Assembly (NCBI GenBank): GCA_964537685.1
Contig: CAZICM010000030.1
Coordinates: forward strand, 49,378 to 113,377
Length of the DNA stretch: 64,000 nt
Reading direction: 5' to 3'
DNA from: CAZICM01 sp964537685
Lineage (GTDB): Bacteria; Myxococcota_A; Polyangia; Polyangiales; Polyangiaceae
Shown: positions 43,878 to 53,274 of the stretch, piece after piece
Layout: every line of letters begins with the position of its first letter
Numbering within the stretch: the stretch's first letter is position 1
Made by a program: the position numbers and the translations under genes
Notes under the pieces: generated by a model
What the model saw: the letters and a program-made list of their open reading frames with translations, nothing else
Told to the model about the DNA's origin: nothing
Databases searched by the model: none

Positions 43878-45179
43878 TTACTGGCCGCGGCGCTGGAAAG
43901 CGGGCGTGTCCCAATCGGCATCGAGAGGCGGGACGAAATTCGAACGCTCGCGCGTGGGAGGCGATGAAACAGGCTCTTTGCCTGCCGCCTGCTGAGCGGG
44001 CGCTGGACGCCTCGCAGAAGGCGCAAAGGTAATCTCTTCGGATGATGCGCGCGCCGGAGCCGGTTGGCGCTGCGGCATCTGCTGCGCGGCATGAGATATC
44101 GCGGACCGGCCACTGGGCGCTCCTCCCGCCATCGCAAGCGGAGATGCAGAGGCCGAAAGCGATTGGGGACGCATCGCTCCGGTGTTGAGCGTTGCCGGAA
44201 TCTCCTGCACGGGATGATCAAAACCCGTCGCAATCACGGTGACTTTGATCATGTCGCCCATATTTTCGTCGATGGTCGCGCCGAAAATAATATTCGCGTC
44301 CTCGTGCGCTTGCTCCTGAATGAGCGAAGCCGCTTCTTCGATTTCGCGCATCCGCATATCCGGCCCGCCCACGATATTGATAAGCACGCCCGTTGCGCCT
44401 TCCACCGAAATATCGTCGAGCAAAGGCGAAGTAACAGCCATCTCGGCAGCCAGTTTCGCGCGGCCCTGCCCTTTGGCGCAGCCCGTGCCCATCAGCGCGC
44501 GGCCCATATTCGCCATCACCGTTTTCACGTCGGCGAAGTCCACATTCACGATGCCATTCTGCGTGATCAAATCGCTGATGCCCTTGATCGCCTGGTACAG
44601 AACTTCATCCGCTTTGCGGAACGCATCTACAAAGGAAAGATCTTCATCGCCCAAAGTCAGAAGCTTCTGATTGGGAATGGTGATCAGCGTGTCCACCTGC
44701 TCGGCCAGCATGGCAAGGCCCATCTCGGCCCGCCGCGCCCTCTGCTTGCCTTCAAAGAAGAAAGGCTTGGTCACGACACCAACGGTCAAGCAGCCTTCCT
44801 CGCGCGCCAACTGAGCAATCACAGGCGCCGCGCCCGTACCCGTGCCGCCGCCCATGCCCGCCGTAATGAACACCATATCGGCGCCCTGGAGGCTTTCCTT
44901 GATGCGCGTGACATCCTCCATCGCGGCCTTCCGGCCTTTTTCCGGGTCCGCGCCCGCGCCCAGACCTCGCGTCACATTGCCGCCGATTGAAAGCTTGGTT
45001 GGCGCCTGATTGGAGCCGAGCGCCTGCGCGTCCGTATTCACCACGATGAACTCCACACCTTCGAGTCCGAAGTTGATCATCGTGTTCACCGCATTGCCGC
45101 CCGAACCACCGCAGCCGATTACTTTGATCCGCGCGTCGTATCCGGCGTGCTCCTCGGCGAATTCAATGGAGAAACTCAT
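43878..45179 (-). CDS. ftsZ: cell division protein FtsZ
   Basis: FtsZ is the tubulin-like GTPase that forms the division ring. The 433-residue product has the GTP-binding segments VIGCGGSGGNAVN and AGMGGGTGTGAAP, and the T7 loop NVDFADVKTVM. A Pro/Ala-rich linker of about 100 residues leads to the conserved C-terminal peptide DWDTPAFQRRGQ that binds FtsA. The ATG at 45179 has GGGAGG 7 bases upstream; an upstream GTG-like extension is not needed. It is the last gene of the dcw cluster and is separated from ftsA by a 243-base spacer. Confidence 0.98.
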   Translation of the reverse strand: MSFSIEFAEEHAGYDARIKVIGCGGSGGNAVNTMINFGLEGVEFIVVNTDAQALGSNQAPTKLSIGGNVTRGLGAGADPEKGRKAAMEDVTRIKESLQGADMVFITAGMGGGTGTGAAPVIAQLAREEGCLTVGVVTKPFFFEGKQRARRAEMGLAMLAEQVDTLITIPNQKLLTLGDEDLSFVDAFRKADEVLYQAIKGISDLITQNGIVNVDFADVKTVMANMGRALMGTGCAKGQGRAKLAAEMAVTSPLLDDISVEGATGVLINIVGGPDMRMREIEEAASLIQEQAHEDANIIFGATIDENMGDMIKVTVIATGFDHPVQEIPATLNTGAMRPQSLSASASPLAMAGGAPSGRSAISHAAQQMPQRQPAPARASSEEITFAPSARRPAPAQQAAGKEPVSSPPTRERSNFVPPLDADWDTPAFQRRGQ

Positions 45180-45345
45180 GAATATCCTCCCGGGGTATGC
45201 ACCAAATAATCTCAAACCCTAAAGTGAATTCGAGATTTTTAATGGTTGTTCCGGCCCGGTTTCTTACCTGCCGGAGTCACTGTTTACGTTGCATTGTTCA
45301 ACCGATTTCTAAGGGCGCCTCTTCCCTCAAAAACCGGCACTTTTT

Positions 45346-45369
45346 AAAGAAATCACCATTGATTTCTTT
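45346..45369. promoter_or_regulatory. perfect 24-base palindrome between ftsA and ftsZ
   Basis: The arms AAAGAAATCA and TGATTTCTTT surround a CCAT loop. On the plus strand a T-run follows, while on the cluster's own (minus) strand an A-run follows. It could be an operator or a weak hairpin upstream of ftsZ. It is the only strong symmetry in the ftsA-ftsZ spacer. Confidence 0.45.
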
Positions 45370-45422
45370 TTAAATCCGACGCTGGCCGCACCCTATAACA
45401 AAGCCGTTTTCGGCCGTCATGT

Positions 45423-46739
45423 TCAGAATGCAGCTCTGATCCAATTCCAAAAGCCTCCTGACCTCTTTTCCTTTTCAGCCTCGAGTTCAGGCAGCGCATT
45501 CGGTGCCACCTTCTCTCTTCCGCCGAGTTGTTTGAGTGCAAACTGTTTTGAAATGTCCGCAGGGCTCACCACCCGCTCGCGCGCTTGGGAAAGCGCTCTT
45601 GCCCCGTACTGCACAAGCCCAACACCCGTCGAAAATTGAGGACCCGCGACAAGCTGGGTAATTCCGCGCATTCCAATCGGAACGCCCAAGCGGACAGGCA
45701 TTCCAAGGATCTCCTCGGCGAATTCCGTCATGCCTTCCATCAGCACGCCGCCGCCTGTGAGCACCACGCCCGCCGACAATTGCTCCAAAAACCCGGTGTC
45801 CTCGATGCGCTTGCGAAGCACCGCGAAAATCTCTTCAACGCGCGGCTCAACGATGTCCGAAAGCACGCGGCGCGGAACCCGGCGCGGCTGATGGCCGCCC
45901 ACTCCCGGCACCTCGACTTCTTCGTCCTCGCTGACCATGCGGCCCAAGGCACAGCCCGCGTTGCGCTTGATGCGCTCGGCCTCGCCCATGGGCGTGCGCA
46001 ACCCGGCCGAAATATCCGCCGTCACGTTGTTGCCGCCCACCGGAATCACGCTCGCATGCGCAATGCCGCCGTCGACATAAAGCAAGAGATCGGTCGTCCC
46101 GCCGCCGATATCGATGACAGCAACGCCAATTTCTTTCTCGTCGTCCGAAAGCACCGCTTCCGCACTCGCCAAAGGCTCGAGCACCACATCGGCAACCGTC
46201 AGCCCGCAGCGTTCCGCGCAGCGCACGACGTTCTGCACACAGCTCGTCGCGGCCGTAATCAAATTCACCTTCACGCCCAGGCGCACACCGCTCATCCCAA
46301 CCGGGTCGCGGATGCCATCCTGATTGTCCACGGTGAACTCGCGGGGCAAAACGTGAAGGATCTGCCGGTCCGCATCGACGGGAATCGCCCGCGCGCCTTC
46401 GAGCACGCGATCGACATCCACGCGCGTCACCTCGCCGCCGGAAACGGCCGCGACGCCATCGGAGGTCTGACAGCGAATATGGCTGCCGGCGACGCCCGCA
46501 TACACCGTGCGGATCTCCACGCCGGCCATCGTCTGCGCCGCTTCGATCGCCTCGGTGATCGACCTGACGGTCCACTCGATGTTGGAAACGACACCCTTGC
46601 GCAGTCCGCGGCAGGGCACATTGCCCACGCCCAGAATGGTGATCCCGTCGGCGTCGACTTCGCCAACAACCGCCGACACTTTCGTTGTCCCGATGTCCAG
46701 GCCGACAACGATTTCGGAGGTTTCAATTCGGCTCTTCAT
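45423..46739 (-). CDS. ftsA: cell division protein FtsA
   Basis: FtsA is the actin-like membrane tether for FtsZ. The 438-residue product has the N-terminal VVGLDIGTTKVSAVVGEV phosphate loop, the SHI/MTS-type 1C domain, the IDIGGGTTDLLLYVDG phosphate-2 motif and GVVLTGGGVLMEGM adenosine motif. It ends in a basic amphipathic helix (GFWNWIRAAF) that binds membrane. The start ATG has GAGGAAGAG upstream. A 163-base gap with a GAAGCC-AGT-GGCTTC inverted repeat (46766-46780) separates it from ftsQ. Confidence 0.98.
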   Translation of the reverse strand: MKSRIETSEIVVGLDIGTTKVSAVVGEVDADGITILGVGNVPCRGLRKGVVSNIEWTVRSITEAIEAAQTMAGVEIRTVYAGVAGSHIRCQTSDGVAAVSGGEVTRVDVDRVLEGARAIPVDADRQILHVLPREFTVDNQDGIRDPVGMSGVRLGVKVNLITAATSCVQNVVRCAERCGLTVADVVLEPLASAEAVLSDDEKEIGVAVIDIGGGTTDLLLYVDGGIAHASVIPVGGNNVTADISAGLRTPMGEAERIKRNAGCALGRMVSEDEEVEVPGVGGHQPRRVPRRVLSDIVEPRVEEIFAVLRKRIEDTGFLEQLSAGVVLTGGGVLMEGMTEFAEEILGMPVRLGVPIGMRGITQLVAGPQFSTGVGLVQYGARALSQARERVVSPADISKQFALKQLGGREKVAPNALPELEAEKEKRSGGFWNWIRAAF

Positions 46740-46902
46740 GCTTGCTCTTCCTCAGTCGTTTTCACGAAGCCAGTGGCTTCCAAGGGGCGCGTGCGAAACT
46801 GGCATGAGGCACTCAGGCTGGCCAAATTTTGGACCGCGCATTTTTTTGAAGCGTTCAAATTCGCCTTGAAACAGGCTGCAATCTGCATGCTCAACTCCGC
46901 GC

Positions 46903-47916
46903 TCATCGCATCCTCGCAACGACGCGCTCGGGGTGTGCATCGTTGTCGACGAAGATCACCGATGCGTTTGCCTTGCGCTTTGAAAGCTCTTGCAAAACCC
47001 TATTTCCCTGCTCGATTTTCGCGCGGTACGGCGGATGTCCGAGGTGCAGCAGAATCGCTTCGCGGCCGATGGTGACAACCAGCGCGTGATCTTTTTCGAG
47101 ATGCATTTCCTGCACGGGCCAGCGCTGCGCAATACCCACGCGCTCAAGCTCTTCGAGCACATCGAGCACGCGCTTGATCGCGAGAACTGCACCCGCGCGA
47201 TCGCTCGCAACTTGCTCAGGAAGCAAACCGGTGACGAGCGGCAAATCTTCTGGATCGCCCGCGCCTGCGCGCTTGAACAAATCGCCGTCGCGCGTCGCGA
47301 GATACAAATCTCCGCCGATCGCAGCGAGCGCGCGCGCCTCGCGCTCCACAACATTCACTTGAATCGTCGACGGCAATTTGCGCGTCACCTTCGCTTGCTC
47401 AATCCAAGGATCGGTGCCGATCGCCAACGCCGCAGTTTCAGGATCGAGCGCAAAAATATTGTTACCAACGCCGATGCCGCCCGCTGCAGCGAGATCGTCC
47501 GCGGAGCGCCTGGATGCGCCGTCGACGAGCACCGTGCGGATAGCAAAGCGCGGGCTCGACATGATGTAGCGGCGCGCACCCCACGAAACAGCGATGGATG
47601 CGGCGATGACGATCATCGCGCCGGCCACAAACTGAAGCGTCCGCACAAAGCGCGGAAGCGGCTTTTTAACAGGCGCTTTTGCTGCGGCTTGTGTCTTCGC
47701 TGAAGCGCTGCGCTTCCGATCGCTGGGCGAAGGAGGAGGCGGCCTGACGGTCGTGCTCTTCGCCGCATTCGCTTCATCGCCCGCATCCGCCGAAGAAAGA
47801 GCCCGGCTCGCGCTATCCGAAAACATTGGATCTGAAGGCGTTTGCAGCACTTTGGCAGGCTTTGCGATGCGCCGATTTTGATTGCCCTGCGAGGGCGGTT
47901 TTTGGATGGAACTCAT
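46903..47916 (-). CDS. ftsQ: cell division protein FtsQ
   Basis: FtsQ is a divisome membrane protein that bridges early and late components. The 337-residue product has a long Ser/Pro-rich cytoplasmic part (1 to about 90), a transmembrane helix at about 91-110, a POTRA domain (FAIRTVLVDGASRRSADDLAAA) and a beta domain with PWIEQAKVTRKLPSTIQVNVVER, the family's best marker. Its start overlaps the murC stop by 4 bases (ATGA). Confidence 0.95.
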   Translation of the reverse strand: MSSIQKPPSQGNQNRRIAKPAKVLQTPSDPMFSDSASRALSSADAGDEANAAKSTTVRPPPPSPSDRKRSASAKTQAAAKAPVKKPLPRFVRTLQFVAGAMIVIAASIAVSWGARRYIMSSPRFAIRTVLVDGASRRSADDLAAAGGIGVGNNIFALDPETAALAIGTDPWIEQAKVTRKLPSTIQVNVVEREARALAAIGGDLYLATRDGDLFKRAGAGDPEDLPLVTGLLPEQVASDRAGAVLAIKRVLDVLEELERVGIAQRWPVQEMHLEKDHALVVTIGREAILLHLGHPPYRAKIEQGNRVLQELSKRKANASVIFVDNDAHPERVVARMR

Positions 47917-49361
47917 GGCTTTGGCTCCTTCGGATGAACAAGTCCCGGATCACTCGGGGGCTCGGGCGGAAGGCCAAGTTTTTTGGCGATCCTCCCCGCA
48001 AGCGCCCGTATCTGCGCGTTGATGTCGCCCGCACCCAGTGCAATCACCACATCGCCCGGCCTCAGCAATGGCTCGATGGCGTCGGGCAGCAGCGTTTTGT
48101 TGCCCACGTAGCGCGCGTCCTGATGTCCGTGCTCGCGAATGGCTTGAACGAGCCGCTCCGCACTCACACCCGTAAGCGGCGCTTCTCCAGCGGGATAAAT
48201 ATCCGTGACAAATAAAATATCGGCCTGATTAAAGGCTCGCGTAAATTCATCAAATAAATCGCGTGTTCGAGTATATCGATGAGGTTGGAATGCGACGATA
48301 ATGCGATGCCCCTCGCCTGGAAATGCCCGCTGCGCAGCCTCGATGGTGGCGTGCACTTCGGCCGGATGATGTCCATAATCGTCGATAAGCGTGATGCCGC
48401 CCAATTGAGCAACAATGGTGAAACGGCGCGCCACGCCGCCAAAAGTGGCCAATGCCTGCTTGGTCACATCCAGCGGAACTTCCAATTCATCGGCCACCGC
48501 AATGGTCGCCAGGCAATTCAATACATTGTGAACGCCGGGCATTTTCACCGTAAATCCGCCCAAAGGCTCGCCCCGGCGATAAGCATTAAAGCTCGTTTCC
48601 AATCCTCTATAATGTATTCCGCGCGCAGAATAATCAGATTGAGGAGATAAACCATAGGTTATGTGGCGCCTGGGAATGCGCGGCAAAATGGCCTGCACAT
48701 TCGGATGGTCGAGACACAGCACCGCCAGCCCATAAAAAGGCACGCGGGCCGCGAATTCCACAAAGCCTTCCTTTAGTTTCTCGAGCGTCCCATAATGATC
48801 GAGATGCTCGGGATCGATATTCGTAACCACCGCGATCGTCGGCGTTAACCGTAAAAACGAGCCATCGCTTTCATCGGCCTCCGCCACCAGCAAATCGCCC
48901 GCGCCAAGACGCGCATTCGTTCCCAATGCGGCCATTTTGCCTCCCACCACAACCGTGGGGTCGAGGCCCGCCGCCCTCAGCACCGTGGCCACCAATGACG
49001 TCGTCGTGGTTTTTCCGTGCGAGCCCGCAATGGCCACGCCGTATTTCACCCGCATTAGCTCGGCCAGCATTTCAGCCCGCCCAATCACGGGAATACCCAA
49101 TGCCCGGGCTTCGCTGAGCTCGGGATTATCGCGGGCAATGGCGCTCGAATACACAACGACATCCACGCCCCGCACATTCTCGGCGCGATGGCCGACATCG
49201 ATGCGAACCCCCAGGGCTTTCAGCCTGCGCGTGGTATCGCCTTCCTTCATATCGGAGCCCGAAACTTCAAACTCCAGCGAACGAAGGATTTCGGCGAGGC
49301 CACTCATGCCTACGCCGCCTATGCCCACAAAGTGAACATGTCTAACCCGGCCGCGAAACAT
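47913..49361 (-). CDS. murC: UDP-N-acetylmuramate-L-alanine ligase MurC
   Basis: MurC adds L-alanine to UDP-MurNAc in the cytoplasm. The 482-residue product starts with RVRHVHFVGIGGVGMSGLAE, has the ATP loop GSHGKTTTT and the ligase core VVTNIDPEHLDHYG and DDYGHHPAEV. All three Mur-ligase domains are present. It overlaps ftsQ by 4 bases and is preceded by murG. Confidence 0.98.
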   Translation of the reverse strand: MFRGRVRHVHFVGIGGVGMSGLAEILRSLEFEVSGSDMKEGDTTRRLKALGVRIDVGHRAENVRGVDVVVYSSAIARDNPELSEARALGIPVIGRAEMLAELMRVKYGVAIAGSHGKTTTTSLVATVLRAAGLDPTVVVGGKMAALGTNARLGAGDLLVAEADESDGSFLRLTPTIAVVTNIDPEHLDHYGTLEKLKEGFVEFAARVPFYGLAVLCLDHPNVQAILPRIPRRHITYGLSPQSDYSARGIHYRGLETSFNAYRRGEPLGGFTVKMPGVHNVLNCLATIAVADELEVPLDVTKQALATFGGVARRFTIVAQLGGITLIDDYGHHPAEVHATIEAAQRAFPGEGHRIIVAFQPHRYTRTRDLFDEFTRAFNQADILFVTDIYPAGEAPLTGVSAERLVQAIREHGHQDARYVGNKTLLPDAIEPLLRPGDVVIALGAGDINAQIRALAGRIAKKLGLPPEPPSDPGLVHPKEPKP

Positions 49362-49362
49362 G

Positions 49363-50496
49363 CTAATGCGCCTCCTTTAGGCTTCGCTGAAGCATCTCGG
49401 GTGCCTCGCCCGCGAGCTTTAATAAATCGGCGGCAATGGTCGTGGCCGCCTCGGCTTTACCCAGTTTTGCGCAGGCTTCTGCCATTGCGCGCATCCGATC
49501 GAAATTAAAAGCCAATTCTTGAATTTGGGCCGCGAGTTTTTCCGGCGTCGCGTCGCGCTGGGCGAGCGCAATGGCCGCACCCGCCTTTTCAATCGAGCGC
49601 GCATTTTTCATTTGATGATCATCGGCCGCAAAAGGATAGGGAATGAGCAGCGCCGGCCTTCCCACAACGCAGATTTCGGCAAGCGATGAAGCGCCGGCCC
49701 GGCCAATGACCAAATCGGCTTCCGACAGCGCCTCGGCCATATTCTGAATAAATGGCGTTACGGTTGTATATTTTTGCAATTCCAATTGATTGTAGAGCGC
49801 ATGCGTGGGTTCTTGCCGTTCCCGCCCTGTTTGATGTGTCACTTGAAGGGTTATATGCCGTTCTTCAAGTGCCGCGCGAACTTGATGTAATGCATGAGGA
49901 AGGTTTTCGTTTAGAGCCTTGGCGCCCAGGCTTCCGCCCAAAATTAAAATGCGCAGGCGCCCTTCTTTTAGGCCGTAGGGCACCGCCGAAAACGAACCGC
50001 GCAATGGAACGCCGGCGCGCAGAACCCGCTTTGAATCGAGCTTGTCGTCGACCTCGGGAAAGGCCGTATACGCCCTCGCGCAAAAGGGCGAGAGCAGGCG
50101 ATTGGAAAATCCCATCACGCTGTTGGGCTCGAGCATTGCAATGGGCAGCCCCAAAGTTCTCGCGGCCAAAGCCACGGGGCCCGCCGCGTAACCGCCGACC
50201 GAAAGCACCGTGTGCGCCTTGAGTTTTCGCAAAAGCGCGCGCGCTTTGGGAATGGAGGCCGCCGCGAAATACACGCCCTTTAAAAAACCAGAGACGCCAT
50301 TGCCCCGAAGCGGCCGTATATCCAGGAGTTCGAGCGTATCGCCCCGCTCGGGAATGACTTTGGCCTCCAAGCCTTTGGCCGTGCCCACGTAGGTCACGCA
50401 AACGCTTGTTCCAAGGGCTTTGCAGGCATCGCCCACGGCCACCATCGGAAAGACATGGCCGCCCGTTCCGCCGCCCGCGATAACGACGTTTACCAT
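49363..50496 (-). CDS. murG: lipid II synthase glycosyltransferase MurG
   Basis: MurG transfers GlcNAc to lipid I to make lipid II at the inner face of the membrane. The 377-residue product has the N-terminal GGGTGGHVFPMVAVGDA, the second domain LGGSLGAKALN and the nucleotide-sugar segment LVIGRAGASSLAE. Its start overlaps the ftsW stop by 7 bases, and murC follows 1 base after its stop. Confidence 0.98.
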   Translation of the reverse strand: MVNVVIAGGGTGGHVFPMVAVGDACKALGTSVCVTYVGTAKGLEAKVIPERGDTLELLDIRPLRGNGVSGFLKGVYFAAASIPKARALLRKLKAHTVLSVGGYAAGPVALAARTLGLPIAMLEPNSVMGFSNRLLSPFCARAYTAFPEVDDKLDSKRVLRAGVPLRGSFSAVPYGLKEGRLRILILGGSLGAKALNENLPHALHQVRAALEERHITLQVTHQTGRERQEPTHALYNQLELQKYTTVTPFIQNMAEALSEADLVIGRAGASSLAEICVVGRPALLIPYPFAADDHQMKNARSIEKAGAAIALAQRDATPEKLAAQIQELAFNFDRMRAMAEACAKLGKAEAATTIAADLLKLAGEAPEMLQRSLKEAH

Positions 50497-51869
50497 CCTT
50501 CCTCTCCTTGCTCGGCCGAAGTCGCGACGACGGCGGACGCGCTGGGTTCGGGGCCGGATGGAGTCTGCGGCTTTTCACCGGGCAGAATCTCGTGCCTGGG
50601 CCGGCTGATATTGAGCAAAATACCGACGGCCGCCGCATTCACCAAAAGCGAAGAGCCGCCGTAGCTCATAAAGGGCAATGTCAAGCCTTTGGTGGGCAAA
50701 ATGGCCATCGCCACGGCAAGATTGGTGAGGGCCTGAATGCCGAACATCGTCGCAATGCCAAAGGCCAAAAAACTGCCGTAATCATCGTGCGCATTCAGCG
50801 CGACCCGAACGCCCCGCGCCACCACAACCAGATAGGCCATGCCCAGCATTAAAATGCCGATAAAACCGAGCTCTTCGCCGACAATGGCGCTGACGAAATC
50901 GGTGTGGGCCTCGGGCAAATACAGAACTTGAAGCCCCTTGCCCAATCCCAAGCCCGAAATACCGCCCGAACCAAAGCTCATCACCGATTGAAAAGGCTGA
51001 TATGCCAATCCGTTTTTATTGGATTCCATATCAATCCAAGCGAGATAACGGGCATAACGATAGCCGCTAAAGCGGACGAGGGCGGCGCCCGCAAAGGCCA
51101 GAAGCATGGTGAAGGCGGCGATATAGGGAATGCGCGCGCCGGCCACGAAAAGAAGCGTAAAGGTTAAAAACAATAAAACGACGGCGCTTCCAAAGTCGGG
51201 CTGCTTCAAGCACAGAAGCATTAAGAGGCCCACCACCAAAAGATGGGGCAAAAATCCGACCGAAAAGGATTTAATGCGCTCGGCTTTTTTGGAAAGCGAA
51301 TAGGCGAGCCAAATGACGATGCCCAATTTGGCCGTTTCGGCGGGCTGAATATTGATCGGGCCTAAATTCAGCCAGCGGTAGGCATTGCCCGCCTTGTGCC
51401 CGAAGCCCGCAACGCAGGCCAAGAGCATCAACACAACGCCGATTAAAATGGGATAGGTGAAGGGGCGCAGCCTGCGGTAATCGATGCGGCTGACGATCCA
51501 CATCGCAAAGAGACCCAAAAGCGCATAAATGCCCTGCCGCTTCAAAAAGAATTGAGCGTCGTGATAACGCACGGTCGCCTCGATGGCGCTCGCGCTGTAG
51601 ACCATCACGACACCAAAGCCGATTAAGGCAATAACAACGGCGGCCAGCACCGGATCGACAGGGCCCGAAGAGGTTTTAGCAATACTTGAACGATGGGCGT
51701 CGAAGTATTCGGAAAGCCAAATAAAAGCCCGCGTCACGCGCGAATGTCCGTCGCTCTCGGGAACGGCTTTGGATTCTGCCCGCTGATTTCTGGGCACCGC
51801 CGCGTGTCCAAAACCCGCGGGCGACAATGCATTGGGCAGGGCGGGCGCTCTTGGGATTTTAATGTTCAT
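50490..51869 (-). CDS. ftsW: division-specific glycosyltransferase FtsW
   Basis: FtsW is the SEDS-family septal peptidoglycan polymerase. The 459-residue protein has a cytoplasmic N-terminus of about 75 residues, longer than usual, and then about ten transmembrane helices. SEDS motifs are clear: YSASA after helix 1, LKQPDFGSAVV, and MSYGGSSLLVN near the end. The ATG at 51869 has GAGGAG upstream and overlaps the murD end by 11 bases. Confidence 0.97.
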   Translation of the reverse strand: MNIKIPRAPALPNALSPAGFGHAAVPRNQRAESKAVPESDGHSRVTRAFIWLSEYFDAHRSSIAKTSSGPVDPVLAAVVIALIGFGVVMVYSASAIEATVRYHDAQFFLKRQGIYALLGLFAMWIVSRIDYRRLRPFTYPILIGVVLMLLACVAGFGHKAGNAYRWLNLGPINIQPAETAKLGIVIWLAYSLSKKAERIKSFSVGFLPHLLVVGLLMLLCLKQPDFGSAVVLLFLTFTLLFVAGARIPYIAAFTMLLAFAGAALVRFSGYRYARYLAWIDMESNKNGLAYQPFQSVMSFGSGGISGLGLGKGLQVLYLPEAHTDFVSAIVGEELGFIGILMLGMAYLVVVARGVRVALNAHDDYGSFLAFGIATMFGIQALTNLAVAMAILPTKGLTLPFMSYGGSSLLVNAAAVGILLNISRPRHEILPGEKPQTPSGPEPSASAVVATSAEQGEEGW

Positions 51870-53247
51870 GCTTCTCCTCATCGCTCGCTCGGAAAGCGCC
51901 AAATGGCTTTTCCATTTCGCGGACGGCTCTCACAAAAACATCCCCGCGGTGCTTGTAATCGCGGAACATGTCAAAGCTCGAGCATGCAGGACTGAGAAGC
52001 ACGGCATCGCCCGGATGGGCAAATTTCTTGGCAAGAAGAACCGCTTCCTCCATCGATGCGGCGAAGGCGATGGGAAGCCCGATTTGCTGGTCTTTGGCTG
52101 CTTTTTCGATGCGGGCCGCGGCTTCGCCGATAAGCACAAGCGCTCTGCCCTTTTTTTTCAGCGCGTCGACAAGCGGCGTGTAGTCGCCGAGCTTGTCGCG
52201 CCCTCCCGCAATGAGTACGGCCTTTTCCTGGCGCAGGCCCAGCAGCGCAGCAACCGAGGCGCCGACATTGGTGCCTTTTGAGTCGTCGTAAAAATGCACG
52301 CCTTCAATATCGGCAACAAATACAGTGCGATGTCCAAGGCCCTCGAAGGTATTGAGCGCTTGTTGAATGGCTTCGGGCGTCGCGCCGAGCGCCGTGGCAA
52401 CACCAATGGAGGCGCAGGCATTTTCAAGATTGTGTAGGCCGCTAATCCGAAGAGATGTAAGGGAATATTCCGCGCCCGAACGCCGATCGACAATACGATC
52501 GCCAATTACAGCAATATCAGCGTTTGGATCGGAAACGCTAAACGTAACTTGCTTGGCGGCTCCGCGCTGAGCCTGTTTCAATACAACCGGATTGCCCGCT
52601 GGAATAACCGCGTAATCATCGGATGTCATAACAACAAAAGGATTGCCTTTGGCATTGGCATAATCGCCGAAGGTGTCATAACGATCGAGATGGTCGTCGG
52701 TGATATTGAGAAGAGCGTGAACGCGGGCATGGAGCGTGGGGACGCGCTCGGCCTGAAAGCTGCTGATTTCAAGCACAAGCGCATCCCATTCTTTTCCAGC
52801 GGCTTCCGAGAGCGGCGTTCCAAAATTGCCGCCGATAAATACGCGCAGGCCCGATGCTTCAAGCATGGCGGCCGAGAGCGCGGTAACGGTGCTTTTGCCA
52901 TTGGTGCCGCCGATTAAGGCGATGGGCGCGTTTACAAATTGGGAGGCGAGCTCCATTTCGCCGATAACGGGAATGCCTCTTTGTTCGGCCTCTTTCAGGG
53001 CGGCAAAGGCGGGGACGCCGGGCGAGATAACAATTGCATCGATATTTTCAAAAATAGGACTGGAATGTCCTCCCGCCTCGATGCGGACGCCGAGAGGCTC
53101 CAGCGCCAACACATCGGCCGATAGGCGTTCGCGGGGAGCCGCGTCGTTGGCAATCACTTGAGCGCCTTTGGACACGAGCAGGCGAGCCGCGGAAATTCCG
53201 CTCGCCCCAAGCCCGACCACTACAATCGTTTTGCCAGCGACATTCAT
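51859..53247 (-). CDS. murD: UDP-MurNAc-L-Ala:D-Glu ligase MurD
   Basis: MurD adds D-glutamate to the peptide precursor. The 462-residue product has the N-terminal IVVVGLGASGISAARLL, the ATP loop GGTNGKSTVT, the NITDDHLDRYDTF segment and DSKGTNVGAS. The ATG at 53247 is preferred over a TTG at 53259. It lies 27 bases downstream of mraY and overlaps ftsW. Confidence 0.97.
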   Translation of the reverse strand: MNVAGKTIVVVGLGASGISAARLLVSKGAQVIANDAAPRERLSADVLALEPLGVRIEAGGHSSPIFENIDAIVISPGVPAFAALKEAEQRGIPVIGEMELASQFVNAPIALIGGTNGKSTVTALSAAMLEASGLRVFIGGNFGTPLSEAAGKEWDALVLEISSFQAERVPTLHARVHALLNITDDHLDRYDTFGDYANAKGNPFVVMTSDDYAVIPAGNPVVLKQAQRGAAKQVTFSVSDPNADIAVIGDRIVDRRSGAEYSLTSLRISGLHNLENACASIGVATALGATPEAIQQALNTFEGLGHRTVFVADIEGVHFYDDSKGTNVGASVAALLGLRQEKAVLIAGGRDKLGDYTPLVDALKKKGRALVLIGEAAARIEKAAKDQQIGLPIAFAASMEEAVLLAKKFAHPGDAVLLSPACSSFDMFRDYKHRGDVFVRAVREMEKPFGAFRASDEEKHEH

Positions 53248-53274
53248 TGTAAATCCCAAGAATAAAAACCCATT

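Noticed and set aside
45585..47075. 496-codon plus-strand frame opposite ftsA
   Set aside because: It runs across ftsA and into ftsQ on the other strand, is His/Arg/Ala-rich and matches no family; it is a by-product of GC-biased codons.
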